Counted from the first letter of the stretch, positions 7,664-17,117 are shown. The stretch: DNA of 40,415 nucleotides from JBKPNX01 sp046732855 (GCA_046732855.1 JBKPNX010000036.1:1-40415); one strand, 5' to 3'. Numbers and translations: made by a program. Notes: generated from the sequence alone by a model not told the origin.

Positions 7664-10108
7664 TCACGCCCGCAGGCGCTCGCCCATGGGATCGTAGAAG
7701 GCGCGCAGGCTGGCTTCCGCCGGATGGCGCTCGCCGCCGATCTCGATCTCGAACCGCGCCGAGCGCAGCAGGTCGGGCGTGACGCCGTCCGGATCGCGCA
7801 CCCAGCCCATGCCGATCGCGACGCCGAGCGTGTGGCCATAGGAGCCGGAGGTCAAAAGGCCGATCCGTTCCCCGTCCATGACGATCGGCTCGTCGCGGAA
7901 CAGCAGGGGCTCGGGGCCCTGCAGCCTGAACTGCACGAGCCGCTTGGTCGGCGTGCGTTCTCTTTGCTCGAGCAGCGCGTCGCGGCCGATGAACGGCACC
8001 GCCTTGTCGAAGGCGCACGCGAAGCCGAGGCCCGCTTCCAGCGGCGTGTCCTCGTCGCCGATGTCGTGCCCGAAGTGGCGATACGCCTTCTCGAGGCGCA
8101 GCGAATCGAGCGCATGGAATCCGGCGAACGTCAGCCGATCGCGCGCCGCCTCGACGATCACGTCGAACACCGGCTGGGCGAACTCGGTGGGGATGTACAG
8201 TTCGAAGCCGAGCTCGCCGACGTAGGATATGCGGTGCGCCCGTACGAGCGCGTAGCCGAGCTCGATCTCCTGCGCGGTCCCGAACGGAAACGCGTCGTCA
8301 GCGAGATCGGTGGACGTGAGCTCGGCGAGCAGCGCCCGGCTCTCGGGCCCCATCAAGGCCAGCGCCGCATAGCCCGAGGTCACGTCGGTGACGAACGCGT
8401 GAGCCTCTTCCGGGATATGGCGCTTCAGCCAGTAGAGGTCCCGGTTCTGGCTGGCCGCGCTGGTCACCATCAGGTAAGCGTCCGCGGCGAGCCGGGTTAC
8501 CGTGAGGTCGGCCTCGATGCCACCGCGCTCGTTCAGCCATTGCGTATAGACGATGCGGCCGGGCGCGACCGCTACATCGTTGGCGCACACCCGCTGCAGC
8601 ACCGCTTCGGCATCGCGCCCCTGCAGGAGGAACTTGCCGAACGAGGACAGGTCGAACAGGCCGACCCGCTCGCGCACCGCCCGGTGCTCGCTCGCCCAGC
8701 GCTCGAACCAGACGGCGCGCCCGTACGCGTAGTCGTATTGCGGCGCGCTGCCGGGCGGCGCGAACCACCCCGGCCGCTCCCAACCAGCGGCCTCGGCGAA
8801 GCAGGCGCCCCGCGCCAGGAGGCGGTCGTGAAACGGCGAGGTGCGCGCCGGCCGCGCCGTGGCGTACTGGCGAAACGGCCAGTGCATCGCGTACAAGAGG
8901 CCGAGGCCTTCGGTCACCCGATCGCGCAGGTAGCGGGCGTTGCTCTGGAACGGCTGCATGCGCCGGATGTCGACGTCGGCCAGATCCATCGGGGCATGGC
9001 CGCCGACGATCCATTCCGCCAGCACCTTGCCGGCGCCGCCGGCCGACTGGATGCCGATCGAGTTGAAGCCGCAGGCGACGAAGAAGCCCCCGAGCTCGGG
9101 CGCCTCGCCGAGCAGATAGCGGTCGTCGGGGGTGAAGCTCTCGGGGCCGCAGAAGAACTTGCGGATGCCGGTGCGCCCAAGCGCCGGGATCCGGCGCATC
9201 GCGTCCTCGAGGATCGGCATGAAATGGTCCCAGTCCTCGGGCAGCTCGGCGAATTCGAAGTCGTCGGGGATGCCGTCCATGCCCCATGGCTTGGCCACCG
9301 GCTCGAACGCCCCGACCAGGAGCTTGCCGGCGTCCTCCTTGACGTAGATGCCGCCGTCGGGGTCGCGCAGCACGGGCAGCTGCGGCGGCACCTCGGGCAT
9401 CGGCTCGGTCAGCACGTAGAAATGCTCGCAGGCATGCAGCGGCACGCTCGCGCCGGCCATGCGCCCGACCGCCCTTCCCCACATCCCGGCGCAGTTGACC
9501 ACGACCTCGGCGCGGATCGTGCCGAGCTCGGTCTCGACGCCCGTCACCCGGCCACCCTCCTTCGTGATGGCGGTGACCCTGCAGCCCTCGACGATCCGGG
9601 CGCCGTTCTGGCGCGCGCCCTTGGCCAGCGCCTGCGCGATGTCGATCGGGTTGGCCTGGCCGTCCGCCGGGATGTGGATGGCGCCGGCGAGGTCGCCGAC
9701 CTCGATCAGCGGGTACAGCTCTCTGGCTTCGCCGGGCGTCAGCTCGTGGACCTCGAGGCCGCAAGCGCGGCCCATCGATGCCTGACGCATGAGCTCGGTC
9801 AGGCGATCCCTCGTGCGGGCGAGGCCGATGCTGCCGTTCTGCTTGAACCCGGTCGGCTGGCCGGTCTCGTGCTCCAGGCCGAGATACAGCTCCGCCGAGT
9901 ATTTCGCGAGACGGGTCAGATTGGGGGTCGCGCGCAGCTGCCCGATCAGCCCCGCGGCGTGCCAGGTGGTGCCGCAGGTCAGCCGCCGGCGCTCCAGCAG
10001 CACCACCTCGCGCCACCCGAGCTTGGCCAGATGGTAGGCAACCGAGCAGCCGATCACGCCGCCCCCGATGATCACGGCTGGCGCATCGCTCGGCAGATCG
10101 GCGGCCAT
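7664..10108 (-). CDS. FAD-dependent dimethylglycine/sarcosine dehydrogenase-type protein with GcvT domain
   Basis: 814 residues. The N-terminal DAO-type FAD domain shows IIGGGVIGCSVAYHL (13-27), then E39 at the end of beta-2, and TWHAAGL with His50, the position of the covalent FAD histidine in dimethylglycine and sarcosine dehydrogenases. A linking FAO domain follows (about 365-425). The C-terminal half is a two-part GcvT (aminomethyltransferase) module, with FDLSSFGKFLLQG, LALMGPESRALL and YVGELGFELYIP typical of it. Family members oxidatively demethylate N-methyl amino acids and pass the one-carbon unit to tetrahydrofolate. The start at 10108 has GGGAGAG 6 bases upstream and begins at the FAD motif; the longer frame lacks support. 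Divergent from the cyclopropane synthase gene. The exact substrate (dimethylglycine, sarcosine or another methylamine) cannot be told. Confidence 0.9.
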   Translation of the reverse strand: MAADLPSDAPAVIIGGGVIGCSVAYHLAKLGWREVVLLERRRLTCGTTWHAAGLIGQLRATPNLTRLAKYSAELYLGLEHETGQPTGFKQNGSIGLARTRDRLTELMRQASMGRACGLEVHELTPGEARELYPLIEVGDLAGAIHIPADGQANPIDIAQALAKGARQNGARIVEGCRVTAITKEGGRVTGVETELGTIRAEVVVNCAGMWGRAVGRMAGASVPLHACEHFYVLTEPMPEVPPQLPVLRDPDGGIYVKEDAGKLLVGAFEPVAKPWGMDGIPDDFEFAELPEDWDHFMPILEDAMRRIPALGRTGIRKFFCGPESFTPDDRYLLGEAPELGGFFVACGFNSIGIQSAGGAGKVLAEWIVGGHAPMDLADVDIRRMQPFQSNARYLRDRVTEGLGLLYAMHWPFRQYATARPARTSPFHDRLLARGACFAEAAGWERPGWFAPPGSAPQYDYAYGRAVWFERWASEHRAVRERVGLFDLSSFGKFLLQGRDAEAVLQRVCANDVAVAPGRIVYTQWLNERGGIEADLTVTRLAADAYLMVTSAASQNRDLYWLKRHIPEEAHAFVTDVTSGYAALALMGPESRALLAELTSTDLADDAFPFGTAQEIELGYALVRAHRISYVGELGFELYIPTEFAQPVFDVIVEAARDRLTFAGFHALDSLRLEKAYRHFGHDIGDEDTPLEAGLGFACAFDKAVPFIGRDALLEQRERTPTKRLVQFRLQGPEPLLFRDEPIVMDGERIGLLTSGSYGHTLGVAIGMGWVRDPDGVTPDLLRSARFEIEIGGERHPAEASLRAFYDPMGERLRA

Positions 10109-10287
10109 GACGGGCTCTCCCTGGGTGCTCGGTCCGAGGCGACACCGTGCCGAGCATGGAGGAACCCGCGGCCCCAGGGCAAGCCCCGTCGTCTGCGCGC
10201 CGGGCCCGCCGCATGTCGGGGTTGCGTCAGTGGCCGGCGCGGCGCACAACGGCACCCGCTGCCAGCCGCACCTCGAGGAGACGCCGC

Positions 10288-11637
10288 GTGCCGCAGAGAC
10301 AGATCGAGGCTGCGCGCCATATTTTCGAGCATCTCGCGAAGACCATCGATGTACCTCTCGCGCTGCGCCTGTGGGACGGCACGACCGTCCCGCTCGGCCG
10401 GACCGGAGCGGACGGCCCGCGCATCGCGATCGCTGGAGCCGGCGTGCTGGGCGCGCTGCTGCGGCGGCCATCGTTCGACCACCTGTTCCGGCGCTACGTC
10501 AGCGGCGACCTCGAGATCGAAGGCGGCGATCTGATCGGCGTCGCCCGCGTCGCGCGCGAGCGCAGAAAGGCGACCGGTCTGCGCCTCGGCGACTTGCGCC
10601 GGGGCTTCCCCTGGAGCAAGGCCCTGCCCTTGCTGCTGGCCCGCGACCGGGCGGTCGAGCTCCGCCACGAGTTCCGGGGCGGCGATGCACCCCGGCGGAG
10701 CGGCAAAGGCAAGGACAAAGACTTCATCCGATTTCATTACGACGCCAGCAACGAGTTCTATGCGCTGTTCCTCGATTCCGAGATGGTCTACTCGTGCGCA
10801 TATTTCCGCGACTGGTCGAATTCGCTCGAGCAGGCGCAGCGGGACAAGCTCGACCTGATCTGCCGCAAGCTGCGGCTGCGGCCGGGCGAGTCGTTGCTCG
10901 ACATCGGCAGCGGTTGGGGCGCGCTGCTGTGCCATGCCGCGCAGCGCTACGGCGTGTCCGCGCACGGCGTCACCCTGTCCGAGGCACAGTACGATCATGC
11001 ACGGGCCAAGATCGCCCGGCTCGGGCTGCAGGACCGCGTGACGGTATCGCTCGCCGATTACATGACGCTCGAAGGTCATTACGACAAAATCGCCAGCATC
11101 GGCATGTACGAGCACGTCGGCATCGCCAACTACACCGCGTATTTCAAGAAGATGCATGAGCTGCTTGCCCCGGGCGGCGTCTTCCTCAATCACGGCATCA
11201 CCCGTCGCGCCAAGCGCAACATCAAGAACTTCGGCAAGGTCAGCCCGAGCAGACGGGTGATCCTGAAATACATTTTTCCGGGCGCGGAACTCGATCACAT
11301 CGGCCATACCGTGCAGGTCATGGAATCCTGCGGCTTCGAGATCCAGGACGTCGAAGCCCTGCGCCGGCATTATGCGCGCACCTGCCGGCTGTGGCACGAC
11401 CGCCTGTCGGCGCGGCGGGAAGAGGCGATCGCGCTGGTCGGGCCGGAACGTTATCGCATGTGGATCGCCTACCTCGCCGGCGTCACCGTCGGCTTCGAAT
11501 ACGGCCCGCTGCACGTGTTCCAGACGGTCGCGACCAAGCAGGGCGATGCCCTCTCGCTGCCACCAACGCGCGAGGATCTCTACTGCGCCGCGAATCCGCC
11601 GCGGGACGGAGCCCAACGGGGCGCCGTGGTCGGCTGA
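10288..11637 (+). CDS. Cyclopropane-fatty-acyl-phospholipid synthase family methyltransferase
   Basis: 449 residues. SAM-dependent enzymes of this family add a methylene bridge (or a methyl group) to unsaturated acyl chains of membrane phospholipids. The N-terminal part has the LRLWDGTTVPLG and YVSGDLEIEGG blocks, followed by HYDASNEFYALFLD (150-163) and the SAM-binding loop LLDIGSGWGALL (203-214). Then come MYEHVGIANYTAYF and FLNHGITRR, all diagnostic. The GTG at 10288 was chosen because GAGGAG lies 7 bases upstream; the longer frame from 10147 reads through Arg-rich sequence that looks non-coding. Divergent from the FAD/GcvT gene with 179 bp between. Cyclopropanation usually protects membranes against acid or stationary-phase stress, but related members make other lipid modifications, so product is not certain. 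Confidence 0.92.
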   Translation: MPQRQIEAARHIFEHLAKTIDVPLALRLWDGTTVPLGRTGADGPRIAIAGAGVLGALLRRPSFDHLFRRYVSGDLEIEGGDLIGVARVARERRKATGLRLGDLRRGFPWSKALPLLLARDRAVELRHEFRGGDAPRRSGKGKDKDFIRFHYDASNEFYALFLDSEMVYSCAYFRDWSNSLEQAQRDKLDLICRKLRLRPGESLLDIGSGWGALLCHAAQRYGVSAHGVTLSEAQYDHARAKIARLGLQDRVTVSLADYMTLEGHYDKIASIGMYEHVGIANYTAYFKKMHELLAPGGVFLNHGITRRAKRNIKNFGKVSPSRRVILKYIFPGAELDHIGHTVQVMESCGFEIQDVEALRRHYARTCRLWHDRLSARREEAIALVGPERYRMWIAYLAGVTVGFEYGPLHVFQTVATKQGDALSLPPTREDLYCAANPPRDGAQRGAVVG

Positions 11638-11753
11638 CGTCCGATACGTCTGCCTTCGTCACCTGCAGCCGACCTGTGCATCGAACATCTTGCCGAGACC
11701 GGTGCGCGGTCCAGATCACCACGAGGAGGCGAACTGGAAAGGGAGGGTTAACA

Positions 11754-12626
11754 ATGTACGATCGTGGCTTGTTGCTTTCGGGCATGCTCGCGGCCGGCCT
11801 GGGGCTGGCGGGGGGCGTTGCGGCGGCCGAGCCCCAGCAGGTGTGGCAGGCCAAGGGCCTGGATGGCCCGGAATCGGCCGTCCTCGATGCCGGGGCAGGC
11901 GTGATCTACGTCTCCAACGTCAACGGCGACGCCTCAGCGAAGGACGGCAACGGCTACATCGCCAGGCTGTCGCTCAAGGGCGAGATCCTGGACAAGGAGT
12001 GGGTCACCGGACTGAACGCCCCGAAGGGCCTCGCGCTGCACGACGGCAAGCTCTACGTGTCGGACATCGACGAGCTCGCCGTGATCGACACTGCGAGCGC
12101 CAAGATCGCGGCCAAGCACAAGGCGCCCGGCGCGACCTTCCTGAACGACGTCACCGCGGCCAAAGACGGCCGGGTGTTCGTCTCCGACATGATGCAGAAC
12201 CAGGTCTGGAAGCTCGAGGGCGATCAGTTCGAGCTGTGGCTGCAGGACGCTGCGCTCGACAACCCGAACGGCCTGCTCGCCGAGCCGGACCGCCTGGTGG
12301 TCGCCGCGTGGGGCAAGCCGAAAGAGGACTTCTCGACCGACGTGCCCGGCCATCTCCTGGCGGTCGACTACGAGACCAAGAAGATCACGGACATCGGCTC
12401 CGGCGAGCCGATCGGCAACCTGGACGGCGTGGAAGCAGACAGCCAGGGCGGCTATCTGGTGACCGACTGGTTCAGCGGCGGGTTGTACCACATCGGCGAG
12501 GACGGCAAAGCCGAGATGCTGATGGATCTCAAGCAGGGCAGCGCGGACCTTGGGCTCATGCCAGACGAGAACCTGGCGATCATCCCGATGATGATGGAAG
12601 GTACGGTCGACGCCTACAAGCGATAG
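11754..12626 (+). CDS. Secreted SMP-30/gluconolactonase-like beta-propeller protein
   Basis: 290 residues. A clear signal peptide (MYDRGLLLSGMLAAGLGLAG, cut after about AAAEP) sends it to the periplasm. The rest is a six-bladed beta-propeller of the SMP-30/NHL type. Blade repeats have the form G(V/L)xxDxxGxxYVSD, for example VIYVSNVNGD, KLYVSDIDEL, RVFVSDMMQN, LDGVEADSQGGYLVTDWF. In SMP-30 enzymes a divalent metal is bound at the pore by Glu, Asn and Asp. Here E37 in PESAVLD, N131 in FLNDVT and D225 in NLDGVEAD are plausible equivalents, which suggests a lactonase or esterase-like site, not proven. Start ATG at 11754 has GGGAGGG upstream. It follows the cyclopropane synthase by 116 bp on the same strand and may share its transcript. 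A compact GGGGC/GCCCC hairpin lies just after the stop, without a T-run. Confidence 0.75.
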   Translation: MYDRGLLLSGMLAAGLGLAGGVAAAEPQQVWQAKGLDGPESAVLDAGAGVIYVSNVNGDASAKDGNGYIARLSLKGEILDKEWVTGLNAPKGLALHDGKLYVSDIDELAVIDTASAKIAAKHKAPGATFLNDVTAAKDGRVFVSDMMQNQVWKLEGDQFELWLQDAALDNPNGLLAEPDRLVVAAWGKPKEDFSTDVPGHLLAVDYETKKITDIGSGEPIGNLDGVEADSQGGYLVTDWFSGGLYHIGEDGKAEMLMDLKQGSADLGLMPDENLAIIPMMMEGTVDAYKR

Positions 12627-12741
12627 GGGCTGCGCCCCGAGCTTGGACCTGACGGGCGGGCTGGTCGGGCTCGTGCGGCCAGACCCGCGCGTCGGCTGAG
12701 CTTGGAGCAGCGGCGCCGCTCGAGCGGATGGAAGGCTTGGC

Positions 12742-13461
12742 ATGGCGACCTTCGTTCTGGTGCACGGCGCGTTCCACGGCGGCTGGTGCTGGCGGGACGT
12801 GATCGCCCCGTTGCGCGCCTCGGGCCACGAGGTGTTCGCGCCGACGCTCACCGGCCTCGGCGAGCGCAGCCACCTCGCCTCGCCCGCGGTCGATCTGTCG
12901 ACCCACATCCGGGACGTCGCCAATCTGATCGAATGGGAGGACCTGCGCGAGGTCGTGCTGGTCGGTCATTCGTACGGCGGCATGGTGATCACCGGCGTTG
13001 CCGACAGCCCGGACTCGCGTCTGGCGGGGTTGATCTATTTGGATGCCCTCGTCCCGCAGGACGGCCAATGCGTGCTCGATCTGCAGCCGCCCGAGCGACG
13101 CGAGAGCATCCTCGCGGAAGTCGCGGCCAATGGCGGCTGGCTCTGGCCGTGCCGCACCGCCGCCTTCTACGGCGTGCGGGACCCCGCCCGGCAGGAGTGG
13201 GTGGACGGCAAATGCACACCCCAGCCCTTTCACACCCTGTTCGAACGCTTACGCCTCGCCGGCACGCCCGGGGACAAGGTGGCCCGCAAGCTGTACATCC
13301 TGTGCACCAACCCGCCGCTCGCTTATATGCGCAGGTTCTACGAATGGGCGTCGGACGCGCCGGGCTGGCAGGTCACCGAGCTGGCGACCGGTCACGACGC
13401 CATGATCACACAACCTGGCATGTTATCACAGCTCTTGGTCGAATGGGCCGCCCAAAGCTGA
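12742..13461 (+). CDS. Alpha/beta hydrolase (esterase/methylesterase-like)
   Basis: 239 residues, cytosolic. Classic alpha/beta hydrolase features: oxyanion-hole motif LVHGAFHGGWCW (6-17), nucleophile elbow GHSYGG with Ser77, and catalytic histidine His218 in ATGHDAMIT. An Asp near the end of strand 7 should complete the triad. The HGAFHGGWCW start and TLTGLGERSHL segment are typical of the group containing bacterial EstC-like esterases and plant methylesterase/hydroxynitrile lyase relatives, which act on small esters. Start ATG at 12742 has only a weak purine-rich site (GGAAGG about 9 bases upstream). It is 115 bp after the beta-propeller gene, same strand. Natural substrate unknown. Confidence 0.88.
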   Translation: MATFVLVHGAFHGGWCWRDVIAPLRASGHEVFAPTLTGLGERSHLASPAVDLSTHIRDVANLIEWEDLREVVLVGHSYGGMVITGVADSPDSRLAGLIYLDALVPQDGQCVLDLQPPERRESILAEVAANGGWLWPCRTAAFYGVRDPARQEWVDGKCTPQPFHTLFERLRLAGTPGDKVARKLYILCTNPPLAYMRRFYEWASDAPGWQVTELATGHDAMITQPGMLSQLLVEWAAQS

Positions 13462-13685
13462 ACGTCGCCGATCGGCCTGCGCGTATCATTCCGAGTCCCC
13501 GCCGCGGACAGCGTGTGTCGGACAATGACTGAAAGGGGTACCTCGTCTGCCAACTGTGAGCCGGCGCCGAGCGCGTTTATCCTGGATCGCTTGTTGCGCC
13601 CATGATTGAGAACTCTGCAATGACATCGAGCCATGCCGGCGAGATCGCGGTAGCATCGAGGCTCGTCTTGACCTGATGGCATGAA

Positions 13686-14834
13686 ATGATTGCGCGGCGG
13701 GTGTTTCCCTTCGATCTGATCGCTCGGGTGCTGGCCGACCGATTGCGGGGCGGCACAGCCTCCGACGAACTTTTGGCCATGGTGCACTCCCGAGGGGTCG
13801 ACTGGGAGCAGATCATCGGCCATGCCAGCGGCCAATTCGTCCTGCCCGCCTTCGCCGCGGCCATGAGGGATCTGAACCTGATCGGGCCTGGCACGGAGCT
13901 TGGCGCCTATCTCGGCGCGGTCCACGCGGCGAACCTGGAGCGCAACGATGCGTTTCGCGCCGAGCTTGCGACCGCCGTCAGCATCCTGAACGGCGCGGGG
14001 ATCGAGCCCGTCCTGCTGAAGGGGGCGATCCGGCTGGCCGACGGGCTCTATCCCGATCACGGCTGGCGCGTCCTGCGCGACCTCGATCTTCTGGTTCCGA
14101 GCGCGGCGATACTGGATGCGCTCCGAGCGTTATGGCAGGCCGGCTATCGCTCATGCGCGGCGGAAAAGGAGCTGCGGCGCGAGGGCGGTGCGTGCGAGAT
14201 CGATCTTCACCGCGAGCTGTTCTCCGCGCCGAGACAGGTACGCCTTTTGGCGGGGCGCGATGTTCTGCGCGATGCGCGTCCCGTAATGTTCGCCGCCGCG
14301 CGGGTCCGCATCCCATCGCTCGAGCACCAGCTCGTGCACCTCGTCGGCCACAGCCAGATCAGGCATCTTGGCCACGCTCTCGGCCGCATCAGCTTGCGCA
14401 ATCGGCTGGAGATCGCGGCGCTGGTCCATCGGGGCAACGACACGATCGACTGGCAAGCTGTTTTCGCCCGCTTCGGGGCGACCGGATACCGGCGGCCGCT
14501 ACTGTCCTTGCTGCTGTCGTTGAGGGATGGCGATTGGTGCGCGGTGCCGGTCACCGCTGAGACTGATTGGCTGACCGCCTTGCAGCAGCGCCGGATCGCG
14601 CTGCAGGCGCGGTCCGCCAGCTTCGCGTACCTCGGCTCGCGGCTCGGCTGGTGGATCTCGGCGTTGGCGAGCCAGATCGAGCAGCTCGATGGCGGCCAGC
14701 GCAAAGGCGTCAGGAACCTGAAGGGACTGTTCTCCGGACGGGGCGCGATCCGCAGGCTGACCCAGGCCTTCGTCGATCGCGGCGGACATCTCGTGCACGC
14801 GCTGGCGCCCTTGAGCTGGCTCATGATCCAGTGA
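13686..14834 (+). CDS. Nucleotidyltransferase-like protein (NTP_transf_5 type)
   Basis: 382 residues. The segment VLLKGAIRLADGLYP followed by RVLRDLDLLVP (about residues 108-139) is the hallmark of the uncharacterised nucleotidyltransferase family (NTP_transf_5), in which DxD supplies the two metal-binding acidic residues; the RDLDLL here keeps that pair. A later HLVGHSQIRH block lies in the helical C-terminal half. Members are often found near polysaccharide or exosortase and lasso-peptide gene sets, but no such genes are adjacent here. The gene starts with ATG after a poor ribosome site, and is preceded by about 220 bp without a gene. It converges on the histidine kinase gene. Target of the presumed transfer is unknown. 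Confidence 0.75.
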   Translation: MIARRVFPFDLIARVLADRLRGGTASDELLAMVHSRGVDWEQIIGHASGQFVLPAFAAAMRDLNLIGPGTELGAYLGAVHAANLERNDAFRAELATAVSILNGAGIEPVLLKGAIRLADGLYPDHGWRVLRDLDLLVPSAAILDALRALWQAGYRSCAAEKELRREGGACEIDLHRELFSAPRQVRLLAGRDVLRDARPVMFAAARVRIPSLEHQLVHLVGHSQIRHLGHALGRISLRNRLEIAALVHRGNDTIDWQAVFARFGATGYRRPLLSLLLSLRDGDWCAVPVTAETDWLTALQQRRIALQARSASFAYLGSRLGWWISALASQIEQLDGGQRKGVRNLKGLFSGRGAIRRLTQAFVDRGGHLVHALAPLSWLMIQ

Positions 14835-15017
14835 CGCCGCGCGCCCGCTCGGCGGCGCGACATCAGCGGTGACGTGAGCAGGAGAGGGCGCACGGATCAG
14901 ACGATTCTGAGACGCATCGTCGCGCGCTCGCCCATTGCCGGCCCGATGACGGCACCGTCGGTCTGGTCGGACGGAGCACTCGGCCGTTCGCAACGCCCGA
15001 GCGAGCGGGCGTGCGGA

Positions 15018-16433
15018 TCAGGCGGCGGCCTTTTGCGCGCGCACCTCGTGGAAGGCGGGGAAAGCAAGGCTGACCTTGAGACCGGGGCGGTTGTCGGTCA
15101 GCATCAGCTCGGCGCCGTGCAGCTTGGCCACGGCGTCGACCAGGCTCAGGCCCAGCCCGCTGCCCGGGGTGGAACGGGTCGCATCCAGCCGCACGAACCG
15201 CTGCAGCACCCGCGCGCGGTCCGCTTCGGGAATGCCTGGCCCGCTGTCGGCGACCGCGATCACCGGGCCGCTCGCGCCGCGCCCCACGTCGAGGCGTACG
15301 CGCCCACCCGGCGGCGTGTATTTGACGGCGTTGTCGAGCAGATTGGCCAACGCCTGAGCGAGCAGGTGGCGATTGGCGCGCATCGCCAGTTCCGGCGCGC
15401 AATGGTATTCGAACGTCAGCTGCTTGTCCTCGGCGACCGGGCGGTAGAGATCGGCGAGGTCACGCCCGAGCGCCGTCAGATCGACCTCTTCGAAACCGCC
15501 GCGCTCGCTGCCGGCCTCAGCGCGGGCGATGTCGAGCAGCGCGTTGAAGGTCGCGATCATCGCCTGCGCATCGGCCAGCGTCGCCTCGAGCAGAGCCCGG
15601 GTCTCGGCTCGGCCGGGCTGCTGCAACAGCGCCACCTCGATCCGCGAGCGCAGGCGGTTCAGTGGCGTGCGCAGATCGTGGGCGATGTTGTCGGTCACTT
15701 GGCGCATGCCGCCGAGCAGTCGCTCGATCTGATCGAGCATGGCATTCAGGTTCGCGGCCAGCTGATCGAACTCGTCGCGGGAGCCTTTGAGCGCGATCCG
15801 CTGACTGAGATCGCCCGCCATGATCCGGCGCGTGGTGCGGTTGATCGCGTCGACCCGCCCAAGCATCCCGCGGCTCATCACAAAGCCGCCGGCGAGGCCG
15901 AGCAGCAGCGTCAGCGCCAGGCCCCAGCCCAGCGTACGCCGCATCTGCGCCTCGATCTGCAGCCGGTCCTCGACCTCGCGCCCGACCAGGAGCCGGAAGC
16001 CGTCGTCCAGTAGCCGAAAGCTCTTGGCGCGCGCCCGGCGTTGTTGCGCTGACCCGCCATCGGGCGTGACGTCGACCACGAAGGTCAGCCAGCCATCCGG
16101 CCCGGGTGCGACGTCGGGCCAGCGGTCCAGATTGCCGGCGACGCGCCGGCCGAGCGGGTCGACCAGGAGATAGATGCTGGAGCGATGTGGCTGGTGCCCG
16201 CTCCGCAGATCGATCACGTCGCGTAGACGATTGAGCCCCTCAGCACGGTACTGCTCGCTCAGACCGGCGATCTCGGCCTGGATGGTCTCCTCGGTCTGGC
16301 GGGCCATAAAGTCAGCGGTGGCATAGTAGAGGAAGCCGAGCAGCGCGAGGGACGAGATTCCGAACGACGCCAGATAGATCAGCGCCAGACGGAACGTCGA
16401 CGTCTCAAGCAGCCGCCTCAGGCTCTCGAACAC
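15018..16433 (-). CDS. Sensor histidine kinase (HAMP, HisKA, HATPase)
   Basis: 471 residues, inner-membrane sensor. Order: TM1 (about 16-39), periplasmic sensing region (40-167), TM2 (168-187), HAMP linker (about 188-242), HisKA with the phosphorylated His252 in NIAHDLRTPLNR, and HATPase with N-box LANLLDNAVKYTP (362-374), G1 DSGPGIP (396-402) and G2 GSGLGLSLV (424-432). It phosphorylates its partner regulator encoded just upstream. The start is a GTG at 16433, which overlaps the regulator gene by 29 bp; coupling is likely. The periplasmic domain is small (about 128 residues) with no recognised ligand motif. The order regulator-kinase beside a DegP-type protease gene suggests envelope-stress or antimicrobial-peptide sensing, as in CpxRA- or PhoPQ-like systems; this is context only. 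Confidence 0.93.
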   Translation of the reverse strand: MFESLRRLLETSTFRLALIYLASFGISSLALLGFLYYATADFMARQTEETIQAEIAGLSEQYRAEGLNRLRDVIDLRSGHQPHRSSIYLLVDPLGRRVAGNLDRWPDVAPGPDGWLTFVVDVTPDGGSAQQRRARAKSFRLLDDGFRLLVGREVEDRLQIEAQMRRTLGWGLALTLLLGLAGGFVMSRGMLGRVDAINRTTRRIMAGDLSQRIALKGSRDEFDQLAANLNAMLDQIERLLGGMRQVTDNIAHDLRTPLNRLRSRIEVALLQQPGRAETRALLEATLADAQAMIATFNALLDIARAEAGSERGGFEEVDLTALGRDLADLYRPVAEDKQLTFEYHCAPELAMRANRHLLAQALANLLDNAVKYTPPGGRVRLDVGRGASGPVIAVADSGPGIPEADRARVLQRFVRLDATRSTPGSGLGLSLVDAVAKLHGAELMLTDNRPGLKVSLAFPAFHEVRAQKAAA

Positions 16434-17091
16434 AGTATCCTGCCCCGCGCACGGTGTGGATCAGCGGCGGCTCGAACCCGCGATCGATCTTCTGACGCAA
16501 CCGACTGATGTGGACGTCGATGACGTTGGTCTGCGGGTCGAAGTGGTAGTTCCAGACCTGCTCCAGAAGCATTGTCCTGGTCATGACCTGGCCGGCATGC
16601 CGCATCAAGGTCTCGAGCAGCTGGAATTCGCGCGGCTGCAGATCGATTGCCTGACCGGCGCGGGTCGCCTTGCGGGACAGCAGGTCCAGCTCGAGATCGG
16701 CAACTTTGAGGCGGGTCACGGCCGCCCTGCTGTTCCGTCGGCGGCCGAGGTTCTCGACCCGGGCGAGCAGCTCGGAGAAGGCGTAGGGCTTGGCCAGGTA
16801 GTCGTCCCCGCCGGCGCGCAGGCCCTTGACCCGATCGTCCACCTCGCCGAGCGCGGACAGGAACAGGACCGGCGTGGCATGGCCGGTCTTGCGCAGATGC
16901 TGGACCAGGCTCAGCCCATCCAGGTTGGGCAGCATACGGTCGACGATCAGCACATCGAACGGCTCGACCGCGCTGCGTAGGAGGCCGTCCCGGCCGTCCT
17001 GGGCGACCTCGGCGCTGTGCCCGCTCTCACGCAGGCCCTTGGCCAGGTATTGGGCGGCGTCGCGATCGTCTTCGATGATCAGGATACGCAT
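16405..17091 (-). CDS. OmpR/PhoB-family response regulator
   Basis: 228 residues. Receiver domain with acidic pocket E7-D8-D9, phosphoacceptor Asp51 (LIVDRMLP), Ser79 and Lys101 (DDYLAKPYAF). The C-terminal winged-helix (about 125-225) has LQPREFQLLETLMRH and the recognition region NVIDVHISRLRQKID, ending HTVRGAGYCV, all typical of OmpR/PhoB proteins. It binds DNA as a dimer on direct repeats about 11 bp apart. The ATG at 17091 is clear from MRILIIEDD. The nearest strong purine run (AGGAGAG) is about 16 bases upstream, which is far; a GAGA/TCTC pairing could bring it closer. First gene of the regulator-kinase operon. Possible own-promoter repeats lie at 17101-17117. Confidence 0.95.
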   Translation of the reverse strand: MRILIIEDDRDAAQYLAKGLRESGHSAEVAQDGRDGLLRSAVEPFDVLIVDRMLPNLDGLSLVQHLRKTGHATPVLFLSALGEVDDRVKGLRAGGDDYLAKPYAFSELLARVENLGRRRNSRAAVTRLKVADLELDLLSRKATRAGQAIDLQPREFQLLETLMRHAGQVMTRTMLLEQVWNYHFDPQTNVIDVHISRLRQKIDRGFEPPLIHTVRGAGYCVREPEAAA

Positions 17092-17100
17092 GGCAGAGAT

Positions 17101-17117
17101 TTAAGCTCTCCTCAAGC
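17101..17117 (-). promoter_or_regulatory. 11-bp-period direct repeat directly upstream of the response regulator
   Basis: TTAAGC (17101-17106), five bases, then TCAAGC (17112-17117): direct repeats with an 11-bp period, 10-26 bases before the regulator start codon. The geometry fits an OmpR/PhoB-type autoregulatory site. The repeat overlaps the likely ribosome-binding purines, which makes a transcriptional role less sure. Confidence 0.3.

Noticed and set aside
7724..10534. 936-codon open frame on the plus strand, opposite the FAD/GcvT gene
   Set aside because: It is Arg/Ala/Gly/Glu-rich low-complexity sequence without a domain or ribosome site, as expected opposite a high-GC gene; the minus-strand protein is clearly real.
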